The notes below the pieces were generated by a model, which worked only from the letters and a program-made list of their open reading frames with translations, had not been told where the DNA came from and searched no databases. A stretch of 64,000 nucleotides of DNA. Source: Pararhizobium sp. YC-54 (lineage in GTDB: Bacteria > Pseudomonadota > Alphaproteobacteria > Rhizobiales > Rhizobiaceae). Shown here one piece after another: positions 18,833-26,943 of the stretch. The stretch's first letter is position 1; every line of letters begins with the position of its first letter. The stretch covers positions 260,789 through 324,788 of the forward strand of contig NZ_JAOYTH010000006.1 of the NCBI RefSeq assembly GCF_025847205.1, written 5' to 3'. Both the position numbers and the translations under genes were made by a program.

Positions 18833-19624
18833 CTATGCCGAAATCATTTCCGCAAGAATTGAAGCCAGCCGCCGGCCACCGATGGGCGCCATGTCCTTGG
18901 TCTCGTGATGGCTGAGTTCGTCACCGGTCATGCCCGCACCGAAATTGGTGATGACGGAGGCGGCTGCGACCTTCAGGCCGAAGAACCGGGCGAGAATGGC
19001 TTCCGGCACCGTCGACATGCCGACGGCATCGGCGCCGAGAATGCGAGCCATGCGGATCTCGGCCGGCGTTTCGAAGTTCGGGCCGGAGAACCACATATAG
19101 ACGCCGGAACCGAGCGGGATATCGAGCTTGATCGCGGCGGCGCGCATGCGCTCGACGAGGTCCGGATCGTAGGCCGATGTCAGGCCGACAAAGCGATCGT
19201 CGCTATCGACGCCGATCAGCGGGCTAACACCGGAGAAATTGATGTGGTCGGTGATCTGCATCACCGAACCCGGCGGCAGGTCTTCGCGCAACGAGCCTGC
19301 GGAGTTGGTCAGTATCAGCGTCTCGACGCCCAGCGCCTTCAGCGTTTCGATCGGTGTGCGCATCGCATTGGCATCACCGCGTTCGTAGAAATGCACCCGG
19401 CCGGACAGAACGATGACCGCAACACCGCCAATCTTGCCGGCGACCAGTTCGCCGGCATGGCCTGATACGGCGCTCATCGGAAAGCCCGGAATATCCGCAT
19501 AGGAAATCCGCACCGGATCGGTCACGGCATCGACCAGCGAGCCGAGGCCCGAGCCGAGCACGATGCCGTAGCGGGGCTGCAGGCCCGCCAGCTTCACCTT
19601 GAGCATATCGGCAGCGGCGGTCAT
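18833..19624 (-). CDS. Purine-nucleoside phosphorylase (trimeric class I type)
   Basis: The ATG at 19624 gives 263 residues; the open frame continues upstream into cdd but that is a shadow. Phosphate-binding GIVLGSGLGSLVD (about 20-32), SGHAGELV, and the purine site VYMWFSGPNFETPAEIR through GADAVGMSTVPE are the marks of the PunA/PNP class I family. It converts purine (deoxy)nucleosides to base plus sugar 1-phosphate. It overlaps cdd by 4 nt (ATGA) and comes before deoC in the salvage operon. Confidence 0.93.
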   Translation of the reverse strand: MTAAADMLKVKLAGLQPRYGIVLGSGLGSLVDAVTDPVRISYADIPGFPMSAVSGHAGELVAGKIGGVAVIVLSGRVHFYERGDANAMRTPIETLKALGVETLILTNSAGSLREDLPPGSVMQITDHINFSGVSPLIGVDSDDRFVGLTSAYDPDLVERMRAAAIKLDIPLGSGVYMWFSGPNFETPAEIRMARILGADAVGMSTVPEAILARFFGLKVAAASVITNFGAGMTGDELSHHETKDMAPIGGRRLASILAEMISA

Positions 19625-20013
19625 CCGAGGATCTCTGTTTCGAAGGAGTGCGGCAACAGGTCGGAAAGGGCGAGCGTCTTCTTCACGCCGGTCTCGTCGC
19701 AAAGATAGATGCGGGTGCTGGCGCCGGAAAATTCGGCAAGCCGCTGGCGGCAGCCGCCGCAGGGCGGGCAAAGCGCCAGCTTCTCGGCAATGACGGCGAC
19801 TTCGACGATCTTGCGCTGGCCGGCCATCACCATATGGCTGATCGCCGTCGTCTCCGCGCACCAGCCCTCCGGAAAGGACAGGTTCTCGATATTGGCGCCG
19901 GTATAGATCTTGCCGTCCTCGGCGCGGATGGCCGCACCGACCGGAAACTTGGAATAGGGCGCATGCGCCTTCGCCATCGCCGCGCGTGCCGCCTCGAAAA
20001 GTTCGTTTTCCAT
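19621..20013 (-). CDS. cdd: Cytidine deaminase
   Basis: This 130-residue tetrameric-type cytidine deaminase has the zinc site in CAETTAISHM (Cys and catalytic Glu, about 52-54) and CPPCGGCRQRL (about 85-95). The substrate segment TGANIENLSFPEGW is conserved. The long open frame upstream belongs to the permease shadow, so the ATG at 20013 (ENELFEAARAAM) was chosen. It turns cytidine and deoxycytidine into uridine forms for deoA and upp. It sits 2 nt after the second permease gene. Confidence 0.94.
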   Translation of the reverse strand: MENELFEAARAAMAKAHAPYSKFPVGAAIRAEDGKIYTGANIENLSFPEGWCAETTAISHMVMAGQRKIVEVAVIAEKLALCPPCGGCRQRLAEFSGASTRIYLCDETGVKKTLALSDLLPHSFETEILG

Positions 20014-20015
20014 GG

Positions 20016-20987
20016 TCAGCGCTCCTTCACGTAGGGTATGCCGCCTGCCTTGGGCGGGATCGCCTTGCCGATGAAGCCGGCAAGCAGGATGACCGTGAGG
20101 ATATAGGGCAGCGCCTGCATCAATTGTACCGGCACCTGACCGATCAGCGGCAACGGATTGCCCTGCAGGCGAATGGCCAGCGCATCGAGGAAGCCGAACA
20201 GGAGGCATGCCAGCATGATGTTCAGCGGGCGCCATTTGGCGAAGATCAGCGCGGCAAGCGCGATATAGCCCTTGCCGGCGGTCATGCCCTTGACGAACCC
20301 GGCGCTCATCGCAAGCGAAAGATAGGCCCCGGCAAAGCCGCAGAGAATGCCGCAGCAGATAACCGCTCGATATCGCAGCCAGATCACTGAAATCCCGGCC
20401 GTATCGACGGCACCCGGATTTTCCCCGACGGCGCGAAGTCGCAGGCCGAAGCGGGTGCGGTAGAGAACCCACCAGCTGAACGGCACCAGCAGGAAGGCGA
20501 CATAGGTCAGGATGAAATGGCCTGACAGCAGGTCGGAGTAGACCGGCCCAAGGATCGGCACATCCCTTACGGCATCGGCAAAGGGAAAAGTCACCGTCTG
20601 GAAACGGGCATCGCCGGAAAGCGCCGGCGTGCGGCCGCCCTGACGGAACCACGCTTCGCCGAGAATGACGGTGGAGCCGGCGACGATGAAGTTGATGGCG
20701 ACGCCGGAGACGATCTGGCTGCCGCGCTGGGTGATCGAGGCATAGCCGTGCACCAAAGATAGCAGCACCGAGATGAGGATGGCAGCCAGAAGACCCATCA
20801 TCACCGAGCCGGTGACGGCAGCGACAGCACCGGCGGCAAAGGCAGCGCCAAGCATCTTGCCTTCAAGGCCGATGTCGAACACCCCTGCCCGCTCGGTGAA
20901 CAGGCCGGCCAGCGCTGCAAAGATCAGCGGAACGGAGACGCGAATGGTCGATTCGAGGATCGCGATGATCGTGTGGAAAAAATCCAT
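20016..20987 (-). CDS. Nucleoside-type ABC transporter permease (BPD_transp_2, second subunit)
   Basis: This 323-residue hydrophobic protein with about 8-9 membrane segments belongs to the branched-chain/ribose/nucleoside permease family (FTERAGVFDIGLEGKMLGAA near the N-terminus, the usual cytoplasmic motif region). The binding protein encoded near it is of the BMP type and the operon holds cdd, PNP, deoC and deoA, so nucleosides are the likely cargo. It partners the permease at 20991-22124. It resembles the YufQ/NupC type of BMP importers. Confidence 0.9.
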   Translation of the reverse strand: MDFFHTIIAILESTIRVSVPLIFAALAGLFTERAGVFDIGLEGKMLGAAFAAGAVAAVTGSVMMGLLAAILISVLLSLVHGYASITQRGSQIVSGVAINFIVAGSTVILGEAWFRQGGRTPALSGDARFQTVTFPFADAVRDVPILGPVYSDLLSGHFILTYVAFLLVPFSWWVLYRTRFGLRLRAVGENPGAVDTAGISVIWLRYRAVICCGILCGFAGAYLSLAMSAGFVKGMTAGKGYIALAALIFAKWRPLNIMLACLLFGFLDALAIRLQGNPLPLIGQVPVQLMQALPYILTVILLAGFIGKAIPPKAGGIPYVKER

Positions 20988-20990
20988 GGC

Positions 20991-22124
20991 TCAGGCTCCC
21001 CTTGTCTGCGCGGCGGCAACGGAGCGGCGACCGATACTGGCGAATACGCGGCCGATGGCCGGGCGGAACATATTTTCGAGCGCGCCTGCAAAGAGAATGA
21101 CCAGGCCCTGGATGATGACGATCATGTCACGCGAGATGGCCGGCATTTCGAATGCGATCTCGGCGCCGCCCTGATAAAGCATGCCGAACAGAACCGCCGC
21201 CGGGATAATGCCGGCCGGATGCGAGCGGCCCATCAGCGCCACGGCGATGCCGACGAAACCGGCGCCCTGCACGAAATCCAGTTGCATGCGGTACTGCTCG
21301 CCCATGATCGGGTTCAGCGCCATCATCCCGGCCAGACCACCGGAAATCATCATCACGATGACAGTGATCCGCGCTTCGCCGATGCCGGCATAACGCGCGG
21401 CCGAGGGGCTGTGGCCCATGGTCCGCATCTCGTAGCCGAGCTTGGTGCGCCAGATCAGCACCCAGACGCAGAACGCCGCAAGGAGTGCCAGGAGGAAGGA
21501 GACATTGAATGGCGAATTGCCGAGGTTAAGCCCGAAGATCGACATCAGCCAGTCAAGCTTGGGGAGTTGGCCGCCCGCCTCGAAGGTGCGGGTCTGCGGC
21601 GCCATCTGGCCCAGCGGCTTCAGCACCCTGGTCAGCAGATAGACCATCAGGCTGGAAGCGATGAAATTGAACATGATCGTGGTGATGACCACATGGCTGC
21701 CGCGCTTGGCCTGCAGCCAGCCGGGCAGGAACGCCCACAGCGCGCCAAAAGCCGCCGAACCGATGATCGCCAGCGGGAAAACGACGAACCAGGGCATGGT
21801 CCTGTCGAGCCACAGGCAGGCGAGCGCCACGCCGATGCCGCCGATATAGGCCTGGCCTTCGCTGCCGATGTTGAACAGACCGGCATGGAAGGCAACGGCA
21901 ACCGAAAGCCCGGTAAAGATGAAGGTCGTGGCATAATACAGCGTAAAGCCGATATATTCGCCGCGGCCGAAGGCGCCGTTGATCATGTGATAGGCGGCGC
22001 TCAGCGGATTTTCGCCGACCAAAAGCACGACGAGCCCCGCCACCAGGAAGGCGACGATCAGGTTGACCAGCGGGATCAGGCCGTATTCGGCCCAGGCCGG
22101 CAGTTTTGCGTATGGATTGCTCAT
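20991..22124 (-). CDS. Nucleoside-type ABC transporter permease (BPD_transp_2, first subunit)
   Basis: This 377-residue protein has about 9-10 membrane segments and the subunit-typical FHAGLFNIGSEGQAYIGG motif (about 75-95). It is longer than its partner and matches the YufP/NupB-type subunit of BMP importers. Its start overlaps the end of the ATPase gene by 4 nt and its stop is 3 nt before the next permease, so the three membrane components are translated together. Confidence 0.9.
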   Translation of the reverse strand: MSNPYAKLPAWAEYGLIPLVNLIVAFLVAGLVVLLVGENPLSAAYHMINGAFGRGEYIGFTLYYATTFIFTGLSVAVAFHAGLFNIGSEGQAYIGGIGVALACLWLDRTMPWFVVFPLAIIGSAAFGALWAFLPGWLQAKRGSHVVITTIMFNFIASSLMVYLLTRVLKPLGQMAPQTRTFEAGGQLPKLDWLMSIFGLNLGNSPFNVSFLLALLAAFCVWVLIWRTKLGYEMRTMGHSPSAARYAGIGEARITVIVMMISGGLAGMMALNPIMGEQYRMQLDFVQGAGFVGIAVALMGRSHPAGIIPAAVLFGMLYQGGAEIAFEMPAISRDMIVIIQGLVILFAGALENMFRPAIGRVFASIGRRSVAAAQTRGA

Positions 22125-23656
22125 TCGGCGGCCTCCTTGCGGCCTTCGACACCGGCCATCAACAGGCCGAGCTCCCCTTCGGTCGCATCCGGATCCCGCT
22201 CGCCGACGACACGGCCGGCAAACATGACGATGATACGGTCGGACAGGGCACGGATTTCATCGAGTTCGACGGAGACGAGCAGGACAGCCTTGCCCTGATC
22301 CCGCATTTCGATGATCCGCTTGTGGATGAATTCGATGGCGCCGACATCGACGCCGCGCGTCGGCTGGCCGATGATCAAGACGTCGGGTCCGCGCTCCATC
22401 TCGCGCGCCAGCACGATCTTCTGCTGGTTGCCACCGGAAAAATTGGCGGTCTTCAGCCGTGCGTTGGGCGGCCGGATATCGTATTTCTTGATCTTTTCCT
22501 CGGCATCCGCCTGGATCGCCTTGGTATTCAGGAAAACGCCGTTGAGGTAACGCTTGTCGTGGTGATAACCGAGGATACCGTTCTCGGCCTCTTCAAACTT
22601 CAGCACGAGGCCGACATGGTGCCGGTCTTCCGGCACGTGCGCGAGGCCCCTGTCGCGCAGTTCGCGCGGATCGACATGCGCGGTGACGTCGATGGGCTGG
22701 CCATTGAGCAGGACCTTGCCGCTAACCGCCTTGCGGATGCCGGAGATCGCTTCCAGGAGTTCGGACTGGCCGTTGCCAGCCACGCCCGCAATGCCGACGA
22801 TTTCACCGGCACGCAGGTTGAAGGAGACATTATCGACCATGGTGACGCCGCGACCGTCGCGCACCGTCAGGTTTTCGACGGCGAGCTTGACGTCACCCGG
22901 ATTGGCGGCACCCTTTTCGACCCGCAAAAGCACGCGGCGGCCGACCATCAGTTCGGCCAGTTCCTCGACCGAGGTTTCCCTGGTCTTGCGCGTCGCCACC
23001 ATTTCGCCGCGGCGCATGACGGAGACCTCGTCGGTGATCGCCATGATCTCGCGCAGCTTGTGGGTGATGAAGATGATCGTCTTTCCCTGGTCCTTCAGCT
23101 GGCCGAGGATGCGGAACAGATGATCGGCCTCCGGCGGCGTCAAAACGCCCGTCGGCTCATCAAGAATGAGGATGTCGGCCTTGCGGTAGAGGGCCTTGAG
23201 GATTTCGACACGCTGCTGCAGGCCGACCGGCAGTTCCTCGATCAGCGCATCCGGATTGACCTCCAGCGCATATTCCTTTTCCAGCCGCTTCAACTCGACG
23301 CGCGCCTTGGAAATGCTGGTATTGAGAATCTGGCTGTCTTCGGCCCCGAGCATGACGTTTTCGAGAACGGTGAAATTCTCGACCAGCATGAAATGCTGGT
23401 GCACCATGCCGATGCCGTTTGCGATCGCCGCATTCGGGTCCTTGATCGTCACCGTATTGCCGTCGATGACGATATCGCCTCTGTCGGCCTGGTAGAAGCC
23501 GTAGAGGATCGACATCAGCGTCGATTTACCGGCGCCGTTTTCACCGATAATGCCGTGAATGGTGCCCTTGCGGACGGTCAGGTTGATATTCTTGTTGGCA
23601 TGCACAAGGCCGAAGCTCTTGTCGATGCCACGCAGCTCGATGGCAATATCGCTCAT
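22121..23656 (-). CDS. Nucleoside-type ABC transporter ATP-binding protein (two NBDs)
   Basis: The 511-residue protein has two ABC modules. The first has Walker A GENGAGKSTLM (about 38-48) and LDEPTGVLTPPEAD. The second (about 255-500) has a degenerate Walker A, GVAGNGQSELLE, and a signature FSGGNQQK, as is usual for ribose/BMP-type ATPases. It energises import by the two permeases downstream. It is the first gene of the 7-kb minus-strand operon ATPase-permease-permease-cdd-PNP-deoC-deoA; the gap to slyX (23657-23939) should hold the promoter. Confidence 0.93.
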   Translation of the reverse strand: MSDIAIELRGIDKSFGLVHANKNINLTVRKGTIHGIIGENGAGKSTLMSILYGFYQADRGDIVIDGNTVTIKDPNAAIANGIGMVHQHFMLVENFTVLENVMLGAEDSQILNTSISKARVELKRLEKEYALEVNPDALIEELPVGLQQRVEILKALYRKADILILDEPTGVLTPPEADHLFRILGQLKDQGKTIIFITHKLREIMAITDEVSVMRRGEMVATRKTRETSVEELAELMVGRRVLLRVEKGAANPGDVKLAVENLTVRDGRGVTMVDNVSFNLRAGEIVGIAGVAGNGQSELLEAISGIRKAVSGKVLLNGQPIDVTAHVDPRELRDRGLAHVPEDRHHVGLVLKFEEAENGILGYHHDKRYLNGVFLNTKAIQADAEEKIKKYDIRPPNARLKTANFSGGNQQKIVLAREMERGPDVLIIGQPTRGVDVGAIEFIHKRIIEMRDQGKAVLLVSVELDEIRALSDRIIVMFAGRVVGERDPDATEGELGLLMAGVEGRKEAAE

Positions 23657-23727
23657 ATTGACCCATGTTCCCCAAGTCGGCCCGGTTTTCTCCGCTTTGA
23701 CAGCGGTAGCCCGGGCATCGATTTTTT

Positions 23728-23739
23728 TACCAGTTGGTA
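23728..23739. promoter_or_regulatory. Palindrome TACCAGTTGGTA upstream of the nucleoside ABC operon
   Basis: A perfect 12-bp palindrome lies 72 bp before the ATPase start, with a T7 run on its left. A similar T7-ACCAATTG stretch occurs before the BMP binding-protein gene (25370-25384, minus strand). A shared operator for an unseen nucleoside regulator would explain both. No regulator gene of the pathway lies in the window. Confidence 0.45.
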
Positions 23740-23939
23740 TAAGTTTAGCATCGAATCCCGGACAGGTAAGTCAAAAAATCGAAAACTCATATACTCTTCC
23801 CAGTTCAATCGGGAGAGTCCAGCGCGATTTACGCACTTCCAGACGAAAGGCAATATTGCCGTACTGCCAGACTTTATCGATCATGTGGATATGATAGGGG
23901 ATGGCATGGAACACGAACGGCTGGCCTTAAGGAAAAACC

Positions 23940-24149
23940 ATGAGCAATGACAGCGAACGTATCACCCGGCTTGAGGAGACGATCGCGCATCAGGCGAAAA
24001 CGATCGAGGAACTGTCCGACCAGTTGACGCAGCAATGGACGGTGGTCGAGCAGGTCCGGGCCAAGCTCGACCGGTTGACCGAGCGCTTCCTCAGCCTCGA
24101 GGAGCAGAGCCTCGAAGCGCCCGCGAATACCCGCCCACCGCATTATTGA
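23940..24149 (+). CDS. slyX: SlyX family protein
   Basis: The 69-residue protein is almost wholly a predicted coiled coil (ERITRLEETIAHQAKTIEEL at 6-25, on to about 55) and ends in the PPHY tail typical of SlyX. The function of SlyX is not known. The ATG follows TAAGGAAAA. It lies alone between the nucleoside ABC operon and the BMP gene, convergent with the latter. A terminator hairpin about 20 nt downstream can serve both. Confidence 0.9.
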   Translation: MSNDSERITRLEETIAHQAKTIEELSDQLTQQWTVVEQVRAKLDRLTERFLSLEEQSLEAPANTRPPHY

Positions 24150-24169
24150 GCCGGCTATTCATCTCTGAC

Positions 24170-24206
24170 AAAAAAGCCGCCGATCCCAGGGACCGGCGGC
24201 TTCTTT
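24170..24206 (-). terminator. Rho-independent terminator of the BMP gene, probably bidirectional
   Basis: The stem AAGCCGCCG/CGGCGGCTT extends through a further TCC pairing. On the minus strand it is followed by a run of six T, on the plus strand by TTCTTTC. It lies between the stops of slyX and the BMP protein gene and can end both transcripts. Confidence 0.88.
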
Positions 24207-24223
24207 CATTCAATCCAAAAGGA

Positions 24224-25216
24224 TCAATAGGGGCAGGCTTCGTCCGACATGTAGTCGTGAACCTGAACCGTGCCGGCAATGATGTCGGCCTTGGCCTTGT
24301 CGACGGCGGCCTGCATTTCCGGTGTGATCAGCGCCTTGTTGTTGTCATCGAGCGCGAAGCCGACGCCATCTTCCTTCAGGCCGAGATTGGAAATACCGAA
24401 CTCGAACTTGTCGTTCTTTGCAGCCGAAAAGGCTTCGTAGACGGCAACGTCGACGCGCTTCAGCATCGAGGTCAGGACCTTGCCCGGCTGAAGGGCGTTC
24501 TGATTGGAATCGACGCCGATGCCGAGCTTGCCGGCGTCAGCTGCAGCCTGCAGCACGCCAACGCCGGTACCGCCCGCCGCGTGATAGACCACGTCGGAAC
24601 CCTGATCGATCTGCGACTTGGCGATTTCACCGCCCTTGACCGGGTCGTTCCAGGCGTCCGGCGTCGTGCCGGTATAGGCTTCGAGCACCTTGACGTCAGC
24701 ACCGGTGGACTTGGCGCCGCCGATATAGCCACAGGCAAACTTGTGGATCAGCGGAATGTCCATGCCGCCGACGAAGCTGACGGTCTTCGACTTGGACGCG
24801 AGCCCCGCGAGAACGCCGACGAGGTAGGAGCCTTCCTGTTCCTTGAAGACGATCGACTTGACGTTCGGCTTGTCGACGACCATGTCGATGATGGCGAATT
24901 TCGTGTCCGGATATTCGGCCGACAGCTTTTCGAGCGGCGGCGCCCAGTTGAAGCCGACAACCACGATCGGGTTGTTGCCGTCGCCGGCGAAGCGGCGCAG
25001 CGCCTGTTCGCGCTGGGCGTCGTTGCTGATTTCGAACTCGCGGTATTCAACGCCGGTTTCGGTCTTGAACTTTTCCGCGCCGTTGAAGGCTGCTTCGTTG
25101 AAGGATTTGTCGAACTTGCCGCCGAGATCGAAAATGAGCGCCGGCTTGACGTCGGCGGCGAGCGCCGTGGCGGACATCATCGAAAAGGCAAAGAGACCAA
25201 GGAGGGTTTTTTTCAT
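24224..25216 (-). CDS. BMP-family ABC transporter substrate-binding protein (nucleoside type)
   Basis: The 330-residue protein has a signal peptide (about 1-20, ATALAADV) and a BMP/PnrA domain: LIFDLGGKFDKSFNEAAF at about 28-45 has the aspartate-rich family motif, and FKEQEGSYLVGVLAGL follows. BMP proteins of this group bind purine or other nucleosides in the periplasm. The transporter genes lie on the same strand after slyX, but the terminator at 24170 gives this gene its own transcript, so the abundant binding protein can be expressed separately. Its stop codon follows a Cys near the C-terminus (DEACPY), also seen in relatives. Confidence 0.92.
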   Translation of the reverse strand: MKKTLLGLFAFSMMSATALAADVKPALIFDLGGKFDKSFNEAAFNGAEKFKTETGVEYREFEISNDAQREQALRRFAGDGNNPIVVVGFNWAPPLEKLSAEYPDTKFAIIDMVVDKPNVKSIVFKEQEGSYLVGVLAGLASKSKTVSFVGGMDIPLIHKFACGYIGGAKSTGADVKVLEAYTGTTPDAWNDPVKGGEIAKSQIDQGSDVVYHAAGGTGVGVLQAAADAGKLGIGVDSNQNALQPGKVLTSMLKRVDVAVYEAFSAAKNDKFEFGISNLGLKEDGVGFALDDNNKALITPEMQAAVDKAKADIIAGTVQVHDYMSDEACPY

Positions 25217-25253
25217 TGTGCAGCCCTGTTGTTGCTATTGATCTTGTTGGGTC

Positions 25254-25277
25254 CTCCCGCAAGCTCCTCTGCGGGAG
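25254..25277 (-). other. 5'UTR hairpin of the BMP gene
   Basis: A perfect 8-bp stem CTCCCGCA/TGCGGGAG with an 8-nt loop lies about 38 nt before the start codon. It may protect or regulate the message of the binding protein. It does not match the purine riboswitch core that I know. Confidence 0.4.
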
Positions 25278-25369
25278 CATGTCTGCGGAACCACCACTCC
25301 CTTTTTGAGGGTATGTCTGGCTGGTGCACATCCTTGCATGCCTCCAGCTAAAATTCACCCGAAATTTTT

Positions 25370-25384
25370 CAATTGGTAAAAAAA
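25370..25384 (-). promoter_or_regulatory. T7-ACCAATTG element before the BMP gene
   Basis: On the minus strand T7 is followed by ACCAATTG. This is nearly the same as T7-ACCAGTTG before the ABC operon (23722-23736). It lies about 155 bp upstream of the start codon. Half of the TACCA/TGGTA palindrome is kept here. It may mark a common regulator. Confidence 0.35.
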
Positions 25385-25488
25385 GGTAAATCGCCCAAAA
25401 AACCGGCGATATCATCGGATTGGCCCGGTAGAACGAGGTCATTATTCGGGCAATAACGACGGCGGCGCAGGCTCGGCGGCGCCTGTGC

Positions 25489-25806
25489 TCAGGCCGAGAA
25501 CCGGCCCGCGGCGGGCGGCCGCTTGTAACCGATCACCCAAAGGACCAGCGCGATCAGCAGGAAGAAGGCAAAAGCCGGCTGCTGCAGCGACCACCGGATC
25601 ACCGGATCCAGAAAGGCACCATTCACGTGCGGCCGTTCCAGGCTTTGCACGAGCGACTGCGTCGAGGACCCGCCGGCCGCAAGTGCTGCCGCCAACGGCG
25701 TCAGCACCGGACGGGATGCCGAGACCGACTGGATGGCATCGACCGATGCCACAAGAATACCGATGACCAGCGCCAGAAAACTCGCAAACCGCAGTAAAAA
25801 CCGCAT
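25489..25806 (-). CDS. Small membrane protein of unknown function
   Basis: The ATG at 25806, preceded by GGAGG, gives 105 residues. An N-terminal hydrophobic helix (FASFLALVIGILVASVDA, about 6-23) and a C-terminal helix (AFAFFLLIALVLWVIGY, about 77-93) flank a polar stretch rich in Ser and Ala. The tail is basic (KRPPAAGR). It resembles two-helix conserved hypothetical proteins of rhizobia. I do not recognise a function. The open frame extends 32 codons upstream but without a good ribosome site. Confidence 0.65.
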   Translation of the reverse strand: MRFLLRFASFLALVIGILVASVDAIQSVSASRPVLTPLAAALAAGGSSTQSLVQSLERPHVNGAFLDPVIRWSLQQPAFAFFLLIALVLWVIGYKRPPAAGRFSA

Positions 25807-26103
25807 TCCGCCTCCACCACGCGTCCGCTCTCGTCCCGGCCGGACTGTATTTTGCCGGGCATACCCAGCAATAAGCATAGGCCCGGGCAAGTGCAATCCC
25901 ACCTTTTCACAGGCGCGGATCGCAAGAAGTCAAAAAACTGTCAGAAATCAGTTGATCCCACCGAGTTCATCGGTATATATCGCGCCGGTCCGCAGGTTTT
26001 CACCCGCGGCCACCCGGTTTGGCGCAGCCGAACGGGGTTTCAGGAGAAAGCAAGCGCTTGTCTCTGATCCACCGGACCCAACCGCCGGTGCGATTGACAA
26101 AAC

Positions 26104-26193
26104 GGACAGGTGGCCGAGTGGTTGAAGGCGCACGCCTGGAAAGTGTGTATACGTGAGAGCGTATCGCGGGTTCGAATCCCGCTCTGTCCGCCA
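26104..26193 (+). tRNA. tRNA-Ser (anticodon GGA)
   Basis: This 90-nt class II tRNA has an acceptor stem GGACAGG/TCTGTCC (last pair G-U), anticodon loop CTGGAAA with anticodon GGA, a long variable arm, T-loop GTTCGAATC and an encoded CCA end. It reads UCC and UCU codons. The 297 bp before it (25807-26103) hold no gene; TTGATC-N16-TATATA at 25952-25979 could be its promoter but is far upstream. Confidence 0.95.
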
Positions 26194-26390
26194 TTTCCTC
26201 CCCCTCGGTATCATCCATATTTCCTAGCGGCTGCCCGCGCATGTCTGGCATTTGTAAACTGCACGCCCGGACGGCGATGCGGTTCGCATCAAGTTCAGCT
26301 TTGCGCAAGCCTGCGCCTGCGGTAAACCATCAGGGCAAGCGACAGTCTGCCTTTAACGCGAATTTCCAGCACGGCCACCGCCAAGGAGAA

Positions 26391-26639
26391 ATGAGCATGA
26401 CGTATATCGCATCCCCCAAACGCCCCATTGGTCATCCGGAACGTGCGCTCGACTGCGAAGAAGCGCTGCAAGTGGCACTCGAACACTTGTCGATCCAGGA
26501 AACCCTGACGGAAGAGGACGTCGAAGCAAAACCTGTTGAAGGCGGTCTGGCAGCGGGGTGGGAAGAGGCGGAACTGCAGATTGCGATCGCTGACCTGCGC
26601 CGGAATGCGGCATTGGGATTGCAGGGCTTGCCGGAATAG
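26391..26639 (+). CDS. Small hypothetical protein
   Basis: The 82-residue protein starts at the ATG at 26391 after AAGGAGA; a second ATG two codons later is also possible. It is acidic in the middle (CEEALQVALEHLSIQETLTEE) and predicted helical, with no membrane segment or signal. The first residues RPIGHPERALDCEEAL look like the small conserved proteins found near tRNA genes in rhizobia. I do not recognise a function. Coding use is like its neighbours. Confidence 0.6.
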   Translation: MSMTYIASPKRPIGHPERALDCEEALQVALEHLSIQETLTEEDVEAKPVEGGLAAGWEEAELQIAIADLRRNAALGLQGLPE

Positions 26640-26943
26640 GCCCGCGGCAGCTCCATCCTGGCAGCCGGCGTTCCGGCAGCCGCATGGAGAGCGTCGGCGG
26701 CACCCACCGGTGTCAACCGTCGTTGCGAAAGCCCCGTTGCAAAAGGTTGCGTGCGGCGCGGCAAAATCATTCTGTCCCGCCGGCATGCTGTGTCAAAAAT
26801 ACAATATGAACCTGTGTCATGGATCAGCCAGACCGGATTAGTTGCAGGATACGGACTTGACGGCAACAACCGGCTGTGGGCTGAGTCCGGCGCACAATTC
26901 TGGGCTGTTTTGTGAAATCTCGTGTTTTGTCGGAAGAGTATCC

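Noticed and set aside
25217..25480. The leader of the BMP gene considered as a purine riboswitch
   Set aside because: Only one simple hairpin is visible. The three-way junction with the conserved loop-loop bases was not found.
25952..25979. TTGATC-N16-TATATA as promoter of tRNA-Ser
   Set aside because: The boxes look fair but lie about 125 bp before the tRNA, so the link is too weak to list as a feature.
26104..26193. tRNA-Ser and tRNA-Leu (53076-53162) considered as integration sites of mobile islands
   Set aside because: No integrase gene, no repeated tRNA 3' end and no change in composition were seen near either gene.
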